A stretch of DNA of 64,000 nucleotides, from assembly GCA_958296075.1 (NCBI GenBank), contig CATQHW010000003.1, positions 496,001-560,000 on the forward strand. The letters are read 5' to 3'. The translations under genes were made by a program, and so were the position numbers. Numbering within the stretch: position 1 is the first letter of the stretch; every line of letters begins with the position of its first letter. The notes beneath the pieces are model-generated. The model did not search any database, was not told where the DNA came from, and worked only from the letters and a program-made list of their open reading frames with translations. Shown piece after piece: positions 9,848 through 19,295 of this stretch. The DNA is from an uncultured Spirochaetia bacterium. GTDB taxonomy: Bacteria; Spirochaetota; Spirochaetia; SZUA-6; Bin103.

Positions 9848-11029
9848 CTACTCCGCCGGCGGGGCGGGACCGCCGGGGGTGGCGACCATGGCCAGATGCG
9901 CCAGCAGGGACGGGATGCCGGGCTCGTAGCCGCCGTCCTTCGGCCACACGACGCCGCGGGCGACCAGCCCCCGGAGCGCCTCCCTGGCTTTCGCCCCGCT
10001 TCCGTCCGGCGCGGCGGCCAGGGCATTCACCAGTTGGAGGCGTTCCATCTTCTTATCCTTCGCGTTAACGAACTCCCGGGCAGCCGCCGCGGCGTACTCA
10101 AGCAGCTCCGCATCGTCCAACTCGTCGATGCGGCTGCCGTAGAAGGCGTTCTTGATCGGCCCGAACGACTCAAGGGTCCGCTTGGCGACCGCGTCGTCCA
10201 CGCGCCGCGCGCCGTTCCGGTTCAGCGCCATCACGATGGCGTGGCCCACCTCCTGGAGAAAATAGGGATACCGGTCCGCCGTCTCCAGTACCCTCACCAA
10301 GGCGTCTTCGTCGGCCTCGACGCCCAGCTCTCCGAGCGGCCTCATCAACGCAGCCCGGTCCTCGCCCGGATCAAGCCGCCCGACCGGCACACGCCGGGAT
10401 CGCTCCCAGTGGCTGGTCTCCATCGCTTGCAGCGCGTGTTGAATCCCCGGCGTCCCGGCCAGCACGAGCAGGAAGGGGGCGCCCTTCCCGCGAATGCTCT
10501 GGGAGGCGTCCAGCAGCCCGCCTCCCATCTCCGGGTCCAGCACGTGCGCCTCGTCCACCAGCAGGGCCAACGGTCCTGCGGCGCAGCGGGTCGCCAGCAT
10601 CTGCTCCACGGACGGCCCTGGTGACCGGTCCAGGTCGAGCTTGACGCCGAACAGAGACAGGCGGCTGAGCGAGACGCCGGACTGCTCCGACAGGCGGCGT
10701 ACGGCGCCGTGCCAGCCGTCGTACGGGGCCAGCGCCTTCTCCAGCGCTTCCCTGGACGCCGCCGCGCCCTTGGCGGTCGCCTGCACCACGGCCGCGCCGG
10801 CCTGCTGCATGCGGTCGCCGATGACTTTCAGCAGTACGGTCTTGCCGTTGCCGCGCGGGCCGTACAGGATGACGTTCGCGCTTGGGGAACGCTTCGCCCG
10901 GAGGTCGGCCGCCATCGGCTCCACGGCCTCCAACTCCCGGTTCCGTCCCGCCAAGTACGGGGGGAGGTCACCGTCGCCGGGTCTGAACAGGTTGGAGGGG
11001 TACATCGACCGGATCGGCTTGATGTCCAT
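9848..11029 (-). CDS. AAA/STAND-like ATP-binding protein
   Basis: ILYGPRGNGKTVLLKVIG Walker A, LALLVDEAHVLD Walker B; 393 aa. Confidence 0.8.
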   Translation of the reverse strand: MDIKPIRSMYPSNLFRPGDGDLPPYLAGRNRELEAVEPMAADLRAKRSPSANVILYGPRGNGKTVLLKVIGDRMQQAGAAVVQATAKGAAASREALEKALAPYDGWHGAVRRLSEQSGVSLSRLSLFGVKLDLDRSPGPSVEQMLATRCAAGPLALLVDEAHVLDPEMGGGLLDASQSIRGKGAPFLLVLAGTPGIQHALQAMETSHWERSRRVPVGRLDPGEDRAALMRPLGELGVEADEDALVRVLETADRYPYFLQEVGHAIVMALNRNGARRVDDAVAKRTLESFGPIKNAFYGSRIDELDDAELLEYAAAAAREFVNAKDKKMERLQLVNALAAAPDGSGAKAREALRGLVARGVVWPKDGGYEPGIPSLLAHLAMVATPGGPAPPAE

Positions 11030-11070
11030 CCCTGAGCCTCCTCGACAGCTATCCTATCGTATCGGGGCTT

Positions 11071-11459
11071 CAGGAATACGACTCGGTGTGGTGGCTCGCC
11101 GACCAGCTCACGCGCGAGCTGCCGGACGAGGCGATCGGCATCTACGCCGGCGCGGACCGGTCCGGCGTGATGCGCGGCGGTCGGTTCGAGCGCACGCCGC
11201 GGGACGCGTTGAAGGACGCCGTGCGCCGCGGCGAAGTCCGGCTGCTCCTCGGTACGGAAGCGGCCTCGGAAGGGTTGAATCTGCAGCGCCTCGGGTCGCT
11301 GATCAATCTCGACCTGCCGTGGAATCCGTCCCGCCTCGAACAACGCAAGGGGCGCATTCAACGCACCGGGCAGGTCCGCTCCGAAGTCGACGTCTACAAC
11401 CTGCGCTACGCCGGATCGGTGGAGGATCGCGTTCACGAGCTGCTGTCCGAGCGTCTGGA
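11071..11459 (+). pseudogene. Direct repeat copy 2: truncated helicase fragment
   Basis: Nearly identical to 9191-9579; retains the helicase frame (YDSVWWLADQLTRELPDEAIG...VHELLSERLDR*) but lacks the rest of the gene. Confidence 0.92.
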
Positions 11460-11462
11460 CCG

Positions 11463-11510
11463 ATAGCCGGCCGTCCTCCTTGGGCCACACCACGCCACGG
11501 GCGACCAGCC
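11463..11510 (-). pseudogene. Fragment of the 3' end of an AAA ATPase gene (paralogue of 9848-11029)
   Basis: ccgtcctccttgggccacaccacgccacgggcgaccagcccccgg resembles ccgtccttcggccacacgacgccgcgggcgaccagcccccgg at ~9931-9973 (codes LVARGVVWPKDGG on minus strand). Confidence 0.7.
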
Positions 11511-11542
11511 CCCGGGCGCGCCCGCCCGGCGTCCGGCCCGCT

Positions 11543-11869
11543 TCAGTCGCAGCCGGTGGCGCGAGCGAGGGCGAGACAGATCCGTAGCATCTTGCTCGCC
11601 GGGACGCGTCCGATGAACCGGCTCAGCCGTGTCTTGTCGACGGTCTGCACGTGATCGAGATTGGCAGCCGAGGCGCGCTTAAGCCCGTCGTCTATGCCGA
11701 CCTCCACTTCGGCGGGGGAACCGTGGATGGTCGAGGTTATGGGCGCGACCATCACGGTGCGCAACAGCGGGATTACCTCCTGCCTGCTGATGATCACCAC
11801 CGGCCGCCGTTTATCCGGCGCCTTGAACGTGTACTGCCAGATCTCGCCCCGATTCAGCTTCCCGGCCAC
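11543..11869 (-). CDS. mazF: MazF/PemK-family toxin (endoribonuclease)
   Basis: LNRGEIWQYTFKAPDKRRPVVIISRQEVIPLLRTVMVAPITSTIHGSPAEV...DHVQTVDKTRLSRFIG. Confidence 0.88.
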   Translation of the reverse strand: MAGKLNRGEIWQYTFKAPDKRRPVVIISRQEVIPLLRTVMVAPITSTIHGSPAEVEVGIDDGLKRASAANLDHVQTVDKTRLSRFIGRVPASKMLRICLALARATGCD

Positions 11870-12087
11870 GAGCCTTCCTCACTCCAGCCGGCCAGTTCCT
11901 CGCCGCCGTCCGGCGCGGCCGCATACGCCTCGCGGTACTGCTCGGCGATCATCTGCTGCTGCTTGCGTTGCAGAAACTCCGCTGCCACCCGCCGCAGAAC
12001 CGCCGACCGCCCCTCCCGGCGGACCTCCTCCGACGCGTCGAGCCGCGCCAGAAGCGCCTCATCAAACATGACCTGTATCGGTTTCAT
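11854..12087 (-). CDS. Ribbon-helix-helix antitoxin (MazE-like)
   Basis: MKPIQVMFDEALLARLDASEEVRREGRSAVLRRVAAEFLQRKQQQ; directly upstream of and overlapping the MazF-like toxin. Confidence 0.8.
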   Translation of the reverse strand: MKPIQVMFDEALLARLDASEEVRREGRSAVLRRVAAEFLQRKQQQMIAEQYREAYAAAPDGGEELAGWSEEGSWPGS

Positions 12088-12297
12088 ATCCGTAAACTAC
12101 GTTGGTAGTCTCTGTATAGCAATCGAGCGGCCACGGCCCGCCGTCGCCCGCCAGGCGAGGGCGCGGCCGATGCGCTTGCCGGTGAGCCGGCCGAGCTTCT
12201 AAGATCGGCGCCGCTCGGACCTCCCATCAAAAGCCTCTCGATCCTCCTTCCGGCGCTGCGGCGCCGCGCCGGCCGGCTCCTGCTCGGCTTCGCCTGC

Positions 12298-13965
12298 ATG
12301 ATCGGTCAGAACTACGCCCTGCTGCGCGGTTCGGAGCTGCTCCGGCAGCTCCTGGACGAGATCGCCGCCGGCGCCAACGAGCGCGCGGTGGTGCTGGGGC
12401 TGATCGCCCGCGCGCTGGCCTTCGCAGCCGCCATGGGGGTCTGCATGTTCGGTATGCGCCGGCTCATCATCGGCGTCTCGCGGGACGTCGAATACGAGCT
12501 GCGCGATCTGCTGTACCGCAAGCTGCTGGCGCTCGACTTCGACTTCTATCAGCGGCGGCGTACCGGCGACATCATCTCCCGCTGTACCAACGACCTGAAC
12601 GACGTGCGCACGCTGCTCGGCCCCGGCATCATGTACGTGCCGGACGCGCTGTCGCGGCTCGCGCTGTTCGCCCCCGTGCTGGTCGGCCTGCACGCGGCCA
12701 TGGCCGGCGCCCTGGGCGTTCTGATGGCCGTGCTGGTCGCCGTGATCGCCGTCGTCACGCCGCGGCTCCGGCCCCGTTTTCGCCGCGTGCAGGAGCTGGT
12801 GGCCGCCATCAACGACCGCGTGTGGCAGATCGTCACCGGCATCAACACCGTCAAGCTGTACGGGCTGGCCGCCTCGGAGACCGAGCGCTTCCGCGACCTC
12901 AACCGGCGCTACATCGCCGCCAACGTGGGACTGGCGCGCACGCGCGGCGTGCTGTGGCCGCTGCTGCAGTTCCTGTACGGACTGGCCACGCTGCTGCTGC
13001 TCCTCCTGGGCGGCGGAGCGGTGATCCAGGGCACCCTCACCATCGGCGAGCTGCTGCAGTTCGCCACGATCGTGGCGGTGCTGACCTTCCCGGTCCTGTC
13101 GCTCGGCTGGGTGACCGCGCTCATCCAGCAGGGGGTGAGCGCCATGGAGCGCATCCGCACGATCCTGGACCATCCGGCCGCCGCCCGCCCGCCTCACCCG
13201 CTGCCGGTGCCGGCCGGGCCGCTGGCCGTGACCGCGCGCGGCGTGTCGTACCGCTTCCCGAACGCCGACCGGGACGCGCTGGCGGGCGTGAACCTGGCCA
13301 TCGAGGCCGGCCGGACGCTCGGCGTCACCGGCGGCGTCGGCAGCGGCAAGAGCTCGCTGGTGTTGCTGCTGGCCGGCATCGCCGCGCCGTCGGCCGGCGT
13401 GCTCGCCTTCAATGGCGTCGACGCCGCGGCGATCGATCCGTTCGCCTATCGAGGCCGCATCGCCTACGTCCCGCAGGAGCCGTTCCTGTTCTCGGCCACC
13501 GTGGCCGAGAATATCGCCATGGGCAACGAGCGCGGGGTATCCCGCGAGCGGATCGCCGACGCGGCCCGCCTGGCGGCCGTGGACGAGGACATCGCCCGGT
13601 TCCCGGACGGCTACGACACGGTGGTCGGCGAGCGCGGCATCACCCTGTCCGGAGGCCAGCGCCAGCGGGTGGCGATCGCGCGGGCGCTGGTGCGCGACAG
13701 CGACCTGCTGATCCTGGACGACGCGCTGTCGTCGGTCGACTCCGATACCGAGACGACGATCCTCACCGGTCTCCGCACGCTGCAGGCGTCGCGCACGATC
13801 GTGATCGTCTCCCATCGGGTCTCGGCGCTGCAGCTCGCCGACCGCATAGCGGTCATGGACGGCGGTACGGTGGCGGAGGTCGGCTCGCACCAGCAGTTGC
13901 TGCGCGCGGGCGGCCGCTACGCCCGGCTGGCGGAGCTGCAGCAGCTCGAGGAGGCCCTGCGGTGA
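12298..13965 (+). CDS. ABC transporter, fused permease/ATPase (subunit 1); true start probably upstream
   Basis: TM region then GGVGSGKSSLVLLLAG, LSGGQRQRVAIARALV, LLILDDALSSVD. In-frame SLSILLPALRRRAGRLLLGFAC upstream looks like the genuine N-terminus (e.g. TTG at 12175). Confidence 0.92.
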   Translation: MIGQNYALLRGSELLRQLLDEIAAGANERAVVLGLIARALAFAAAMGVCMFGMRRLIIGVSRDVEYELRDLLYRKLLALDFDFYQRRRTGDIISRCTNDLNDVRTLLGPGIMYVPDALSRLALFAPVLVGLHAAMAGALGVLMAVLVAVIAVVTPRLRPRFRRVQELVAAINDRVWQIVTGINTVKLYGLAASETERFRDLNRRYIAANVGLARTRGVLWPLLQFLYGLATLLLLLLGGGAVIQGTLTIGELLQFATIVAVLTFPVLSLGWVTALIQQGVSAMERIRTILDHPAAARPPHPLPVPAGPLAVTARGVSYRFPNADRDALAGVNLAIEAGRTLGVTGGVGSGKSSLVLLLAGIAAPSAGVLAFNGVDAAAIDPFAYRGRIAYVPQEPFLFSATVAENIAMGNERGVSRERIADAARLAAVDEDIARFPDGYDTVVGERGITLSGGQRQRVAIARALVRDSDLLILDDALSSVDSDTETTILTGLRTLQASRTIVIVSHRVSALQLADRIAVMDGGTVAEVGSHQQLLRAGGRYARLAELQQLEEALR

Positions 13966-15776
13966 GCGCCGGTCCCACGCCGCGGGCGGGGACGCGGACC
14001 GGCGAGAGCGGACTGGACTTCCGCCTCACCCGCCGGCTCGGCGCCTACGTGGTGGGCCACAAGGCGCTGGTCGGCGTATCGCTCGCGGCCATGCTGGCGA
14101 CCGACCTGCTGCAGGTACTGGTACCGGCGCTGGTCAAGCTCGGCATCGACCGGGACGTCGCCTCCGGGGACCTGCGCGGCCTGCGCACCACCGCGCTGCT
14201 GCTGGCGGCGGCCATGGTGGGCCGGTTCGTCACCCAGGTGGGGTTCACGGTGATCGTCGAGATGCTCGGGCAGCGGCTGCTGTTCGACCTGCGCCTGGAC
14301 CTGCTGCGCAAGGTGCTGCGGCTCGGCAACGACTACTTCGACCGCACGCCGGTGGGATCGACCCTCACCAACGTCACCAACGACGTAGAGGCGGTCCGCC
14401 AGTTCATCGCCGACGGCATCGTCAACATACTGGGCGACTCGGTGAAGGTCCTGTTCATCCTGGGCGCGATGGTGCTGATCAACCCCGCTCTGGCGGCCGT
14501 CACCTTCATCACCCTGCCGCTGTTCGCCGTCGCCACGGTCGCCTTCCGGAACGCCCTGCGCCATGGCTTCCGCGGCGTGCGCGCCGCCAACGCGGCGATC
14601 AACACGGCGCTGTCGGAGACGGTCACCGGCATCCGCGAGATCACGGTCCTGAACTATCAGGCGCGCAGTCTGGCCGACTTCCAGGAGCACAACCGCGACT
14701 ACCTGCGTTCCTATCTGGTCGTCGTCCGCGCCTTCTCACGGTACTTCCCCACCATCGAGGTGGTCACCCACGTCGGCATGCTCACGGTGATGCTGGCCGC
14801 GCACTTCACCATCGGCGTCTCCTTGCAGATCGGCGACGTGTTCGCCTTTTCCGGCTACATCACCATGCTGTTCATGCCGTTGCGTCAGCTCGCCGAGAAA
14901 TTCAACAGCTTCCAGTCGGCGATGGCGGCGTCCGAACGCATCTTCGCCATGCTCGATCGCGACGAATCGATCGCCGTCCCCAGCCCGGCGGCGCCGTTGC
15001 CGCCGCGCGGCGAACAAGGCGCCGGCGTGGCGTTCCGCGGCGTGAGCTTTGCCTATACGCCGGGAACTCCGGTGGTCACCGACCTGTCGTTCCGGGTGCA
15101 GCCGGGCGAGCGCATCGCCCTGGTCGGCGGCACCGGCTCCGGCAAGTCGACGGTGATCAACCTGCTCAACCGCCTGTACGACGCCGGCGGCGGCGTGGTC
15201 GAAGTCGACGGCGTCGACGTGCGCCTGATCGCGACGGACGATCTGCGCCGGCGGATCGTCACCATCCCGCAGTCGCTGTTCCTGTTCAGCGGCACGGTCC
15301 ACGACAACATCGCCCTGTACGATCGCTCCGTGGGCCGCGCCCAGGTGGTGGAGGCGGCGCGGGCGGTCAACCTGGACGCCTTCATCCGGTCGCTGCCGCG
15401 CGGCTACGACGAGGAGGTGCTGGAGGAGGGCAAGTCCCTGTCGACCGGGCAGAAGCAGCTCCTGTCGTTCGCGCGCGCGTTCGTGCGCGATCCCGACGTG
15501 GTGATCATGGACGAGGCGACCTCCAGCATCGACGCCGAGTCGGAGCGCCTCATCGAGGACGCCACCGCCACCCTGCTGGCCGGGCGCACCGCGATCGTGA
15601 TCGCCCACCGGCTGTCGACCATCCGGTCGGTCGATCGCATCCTGGTCCTGCACGACGGGGCGCTGGTCGAGGAGGGCGACCACGACAGCCTGCTCGCCCG
15701 CGACGGCGTGTACGCGAAGCTCTACCGGGTACAGATGCTGGCGCTGGCCGACCGCCGGCCGGGCGAAAACCGTTGA
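13962..15776 (+). CDS. ABC transporter, fused permease/ATPase (subunit 2)
   Basis: GTGA overlap at 13962; VGGTGSGKSTVINLLNRLYDAGGG, LSTGQKQLLSFARAF, VIMDEATSSID; pairs with upstream gene as a heterodimeric exporter. Confidence 0.92.
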   Translation: MSAGPTPRAGTRTGESGLDFRLTRRLGAYVVGHKALVGVSLAAMLATDLLQVLVPALVKLGIDRDVASGDLRGLRTTALLLAAAMVGRFVTQVGFTVIVEMLGQRLLFDLRLDLLRKVLRLGNDYFDRTPVGSTLTNVTNDVEAVRQFIADGIVNILGDSVKVLFILGAMVLINPALAAVTFITLPLFAVATVAFRNALRHGFRGVRAANAAINTALSETVTGIREITVLNYQARSLADFQEHNRDYLRSYLVVVRAFSRYFPTIEVVTHVGMLTVMLAAHFTIGVSLQIGDVFAFSGYITMLFMPLRQLAEKFNSFQSAMAASERIFAMLDRDESIAVPSPAAPLPPRGEQGAGVAFRGVSFAYTPGTPVVTDLSFRVQPGERIALVGGTGSGKSTVINLLNRLYDAGGGVVEVDGVDVRLIATDDLRRRIVTIPQSLFLFSGTVHDNIALYDRSVGRAQVVEAARAVNLDAFIRSLPRGYDEEVLEEGKSLSTGQKQLLSFARAFVRDPDVVIMDEATSSIDAESERLIEDATATLLAGRTAIVIAHRLSTIRSVDRILVLHDGALVEEGDHDSLLARDGVYAKLYRVQMLALADRRPGENR

Positions 15777-15790
15777 CACCGGTTCGGTTC

Positions 15791-16867
15791 ATGAGTACGT
15801 CTAGTCCGATGGACGTCGGTCCACTGGTCGCCGCCGAAGCGCCCGCCGCCGCGGTGGAGCGGGAGGCCGAACGGCTGTTCACCGCCCTGATGCACGTCGA
15901 CTGCCGGCCGGGGACCCGCTGGACCCTGGAGCACTGCCGGGAGATCGCTCCGCTCACGTGGCAGATCAACCGGCTCAAGGAGCGCCGCAACGCGATCGTG
16001 CTGGCGCACTCCTACGTCGATGCGGAGATCGTATACGGGGTCGCCGACTTCAAGAGCGACTCCTACGCGCTGGCCCTGGAGGCGCGCAACAGCGACGCGG
16101 AGGTGATCGTCTTCGCCGGCGTGGTCTTCATGGCGGAGACCGCCAAGATACTCAAGCCGCGCGCGACCGTGCTGGTGCCGGACATCGCCTCCGGCTGCTC
16201 GCTGGCCGACTCCCTCACCGCCCCGGAGCTGCGGGCGCTCAAGGCCGAGCACCCGGGCGCCGCGGTCGTCTGCTACATCAACAGCTCGGCCGAGGTGAAG
16301 GCGGAAAGCGACGTCTGCGTCACCTCCGGCAACGCCCTCAGGATACTGGAGCGCCTGCCGGAGCGGCGCATCCTGTTCGTTCCCGACCGCATCATGGCCG
16401 CCAACCTGCAGCGCGACCTGCGCGCGCGCGGCAGCGACAAGCAGATATTCAGCTCCGCCGGCACCTGCCTGGTGCACGACCAGTTCACCGCCGCCGGGAT
16501 CGCCGAAGAGCGGGCGCGCTTTCCCGGTCTGTACGTGGTCAGCCATCCGGAATGCGCGCCGGAGGTCACCGCGGCCAGCGACTTCGTGGGCAGCACGCAG
16601 GCCATGATGGATCATGTGCGGGACACCGACGCCCCCTACTTCATGATGCTCACCGAGTGCGGGCTGGTCAGCCGCCTGCAGGCGGAGAACGCCGGCAAGC
16701 GCTTCATCGGCTCCTGCCGTCTGTGCCCGTACATGAAGCTCAACAGCCTGGCCAAGATCCGCGACGTGCTGGTCGATCCGGCGCCGGACCAGGTGATCGA
16801 AGTCGATGTCGAGGTTGCCCGCGCCGCCAAGGTGAGCATCGACCGCATGTTCGACTTGGCCGCCTGA
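15791..16867 (+). CDS. nadA: Quinolinate synthase
   Basis: NAIVLAHSYVDAEIVYGVADFKSDSYALALEA, FAGVVFMAETAKILKP, LVPDIASGCSLADS, LMLTECGLVSRLQAENAGKRF, CPYMKLNSLAKI. ORF opens at 15773. Confidence 0.95.
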   Translation: MSTSSPMDVGPLVAAEAPAAAVEREAERLFTALMHVDCRPGTRWTLEHCREIAPLTWQINRLKERRNAIVLAHSYVDAEIVYGVADFKSDSYALALEARNSDAEVIVFAGVVFMAETAKILKPRATVLVPDIASGCSLADSLTAPELRALKAEHPGAAVVCYINSSAEVKAESDVCVTSGNALRILERLPERRILFVPDRIMAANLQRDLRARGSDKQIFSSAGTCLVHDQFTAAGIAEERARFPGLYVVSHPECAPEVTAASDFVGSTQAMMDHVRDTDAPYFMMLTECGLVSRLQAENAGKRFIGSCRLCPYMKLNSLAKIRDVLVDPAPDQVIEVDVEVARAAKVSIDRMFDLAA

Positions 16868-16875
16868 GCGCCGGC

Positions 16876-17715
16876 ATGCTCAGCCGCCCCATCGTCGAGG
16901 CGGCCGTGGCCGCGGCGCTGCGGGAAGACTTGGCGTACGGCGATCTGACCACCGAAGCGGTCGTCGGCGCGGCGCGGCGCGGCCGCGCGCGCATCCTGGC
17001 GCGGGAGCCGCTCACCCTGTGCGGCACGCAGGTAGCCGCGCACGCCTTTTGGGCGGTCGATCCCGATCTGGCCATCGAGCTCGGCGGCGCCGAAGGCGAC
17101 TTGGTGACGCCGCCGAGCCAGGTCATGCTGGTCGCGGGCACCATCCGGTCGATCCTGGCCGCCGAGCGGGTGGCGCTCAACTTCCTGCAGCACCTGTCGG
17201 GAGTCGCCACCGTCACCGCCGCCTTCTGCGCGGCGGTCGCCGGCACCGGCGCCGCCGTCTGCGACACCCGCAAGACCACCCCCGGCCTGCGCGCGTTGGA
17301 GAAGCACGCCGTACGCTGCGGCGGCGGCCGCTCGCACCGCAGCACGCTCGCCGACTGCGCCCTGATCAAGGACAATCACATCGCCGCGGCCGGCGGCGTG
17401 GCGGCCGCCGTGCGGCGGGTGCGCGCGCGCGCGCCGCACGTGGCCCGCGTCGAGGTCGAGGTGGAGACGGTGGAGCAGCTCGCCGAGGCGTTGGACGCCG
17501 GGGCGGAGGTGATCCTGCTCGACAACATGCCGCCGGCGCAGGTACGCGCGGCCGTGCAGGCGGTCGCCGGCCGCGCCGTCACCGAGGCGTCCGGGTCGAT
17601 CCGCCTCGACAACGCTCGCGCCTACGCCGAAGCGGGGGTCGACGTGATCTCGACCAGCGCGCTGACCGGCGCGGTGCGGCGGGTCGACCTGAGCCTGGAG
17701 CTGGAAGCGGACTGA
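16876..17715 (+). CDS. nadC: Nicotinate-nucleotide pyrophosphorylase (carboxylating)
   Basis: LREDLAYGDLTTEAVV, CDTRKTTPGLRALEKHAVRCGGGRSHRSTLADCALIKDNHI, VEVETVEQLAEALDAGAEVILLDNM. Confidence 0.95.
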   Translation: MLSRPIVEAAVAAALREDLAYGDLTTEAVVGAARRGRARILAREPLTLCGTQVAAHAFWAVDPDLAIELGGAEGDLVTPPSQVMLVAGTIRSILAAERVALNFLQHLSGVATVTAAFCAAVAGTGAAVCDTRKTTPGLRALEKHAVRCGGGRSHRSTLADCALIKDNHIAAAGGVAAAVRRVRARAPHVARVEVEVETVEQLAEALDAGAEVILLDNMPPAQVRAAVQAVAGRAVTEASGSIRLDNARAYAEAGVDVISTSALTGAVRRVDLSLELEAD

Positions 17716-19286
17716 TGCGTACGGTCCGCACCGATTGCCTGGTCATCGGGTGCGGCCTGGCCGGCGCCGGCTACGCCTACCAGAGCGCCAAGGCCGGTCT
17801 GGACTGCATCCTGCTGACGGGCGAGCCGAGCGCCGCCGAGTGCAACAGCGCGCGCGCTCAGGGCGGCATCGTCGATCCGGCGGTCGACCCGCGGTCGCTG
17901 CGCGACGACATCATGGCCGCCAGCGCCGGCGCCGCCAATCCGCGCGCGATCGACTTCATCGTCGAGCGTGGCGGCGCGGCGGTGCGCGAGCTGCTGGTGA
18001 AAGAGCTCGACGTCCCGTTCGAACGCGACCGCCGCGGCAAGCTGCGCATGACGCGCGAGGCCGCTCACTCGGCGGCGCGCATCCTGTTCGCCAAGGACCA
18101 GACCGGCAAGGCTATCGTGACCGCCCTGCACCGGGCGGTCGCCGCCTCGCCGCGCATCCACCTCGCCGCGCACACCGTGGCCGTCGACCTCCTGACGCTG
18201 TCGCACAGCTCGGCCGACCCGCTGCACAAGTACGAGCCGCTCACCTGTTTCGGCGCCTACGTGCTCGACGTCGCCTCCGGCGAGGTGTACGCGATCGTCG
18301 CCGCCAAGACGGTGCTGGCGACCGGCGGCCTCGGCCAGATCTACCTCTACTCGACCAATTTCCCGAGCGCCTACGGCCACGGGGTGGCGATGGGGTACCG
18401 CGTGGGCGCGCGGGTGATCGACCTGGAGTACGTGCAGTTCCACCCGACCGTGTTCGTCAGGAAGGACGCGGCGCCGTTTCTGATCAGCGAGGCGGTGCGC
18501 GGCGAGGGCGGCCATCTGGTGGACGCCGCCGGCCGGCGCTTCATGGAGGATCACCATCCCGACGGGTCGCTGGCGCCGCGCGACGTGATCGCCCGATCGA
18601 TCACGTTCGAGATGATCCGCACCGGCGCGCCCTCCGTGTTCATCGATCTCTCCGGCCTTGATCCGGCATACGTGACGGAGCGCTTCCCGACCATCTACCG
18701 GCACTGCCTGGATGCCGGTTTCGACATCACGCGCGAGCCGATCCCGGTGGTGCCGGCCGCCCACTACTCCTGCGGTGGCCTGCACACCGACCTGTACGGC
18801 CGCACCAACATCGTCAATCTGTCGGCGGTGGGAGAGGCGGCCTGCACCGGCTTCCACGGCGCCAACCGGCTGGCAAGCACGTCCTTGCTGGAGTGCGTGA
18901 CCATGGCGCGGGAAGCGGCGGCGGCGGCGGCTGAGGAACTTGCCCGCAGCCGTTTCGAGCCGCCGGAGGTGCGGCCGTGGGAGGGCCGCCGCGTGCAGGC
19001 CGACGAGGACCTGATCCGGCAGGACCTCAACCTGATCAAGGCGACCATGTGGAACTACGTCGGCCTGGTCCGCACCGGCCGGCGGCTGCAGCGCGCGCGG
19101 GACATGCTGCGCGAGCTGCACGCCCAGGTGGACGATTTCTACCGCGGCTACGCGGTCTCCAAGCCGCTGTTGAACCTGCGCAACGCGGTGCAGACCGCCT
19201 TGCTGGTCGTGTACGCTGCCTGCCACAACACGCGCAGCATCGGCTGCCACTACCGCGAGGACGGCCACGACCGCTGCGCCGACTAG
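17715..19286 (+). CDS. nadB: L-aspartate oxidase / FAD-dependent oxidoreductase
   Basis: VIGCGLAGAGYAYQSAKAGLDCILLTGEPSAAECNSARAQGGIV; TVLATGGLGQIYLYSTN; HYSCGGLHTDLYGRTNI; next to nadA-nadC. Confidence 0.9.
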   Translation: MRTVRTDCLVIGCGLAGAGYAYQSAKAGLDCILLTGEPSAAECNSARAQGGIVDPAVDPRSLRDDIMAASAGAANPRAIDFIVERGGAAVRELLVKELDVPFERDRRGKLRMTREAAHSAARILFAKDQTGKAIVTALHRAVAASPRIHLAAHTVAVDLLTLSHSSADPLHKYEPLTCFGAYVLDVASGEVYAIVAAKTVLATGGLGQIYLYSTNFPSAYGHGVAMGYRVGARVIDLEYVQFHPTVFVRKDAAPFLISEAVRGEGGHLVDAAGRRFMEDHHPDGSLAPRDVIARSITFEMIRTGAPSVFIDLSGLDPAYVTERFPTIYRHCLDAGFDITREPIPVVPAAHYSCGGLHTDLYGRTNIVNLSAVGEAACTGFHGANRLASTSLLECVTMAREAAAAAAEELARSRFEPPEVRPWEGRRVQADEDLIRQDLNLIKATMWNYVGLVRTGRRLQRARDMLRELHAQVDDFYRGYAVSKPLLNLRNAVQTALLVVYAACHNTRSIGCHYREDGHDRCAD

Positions 19287-19295
19287 GAAGGACGC

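Noticed and set aside
12199-13890. 563-aa minus-strand ORF
   Set aside because: Antisense to a clear ABC transporter; His/Gln/Arg-rich shadow translation.
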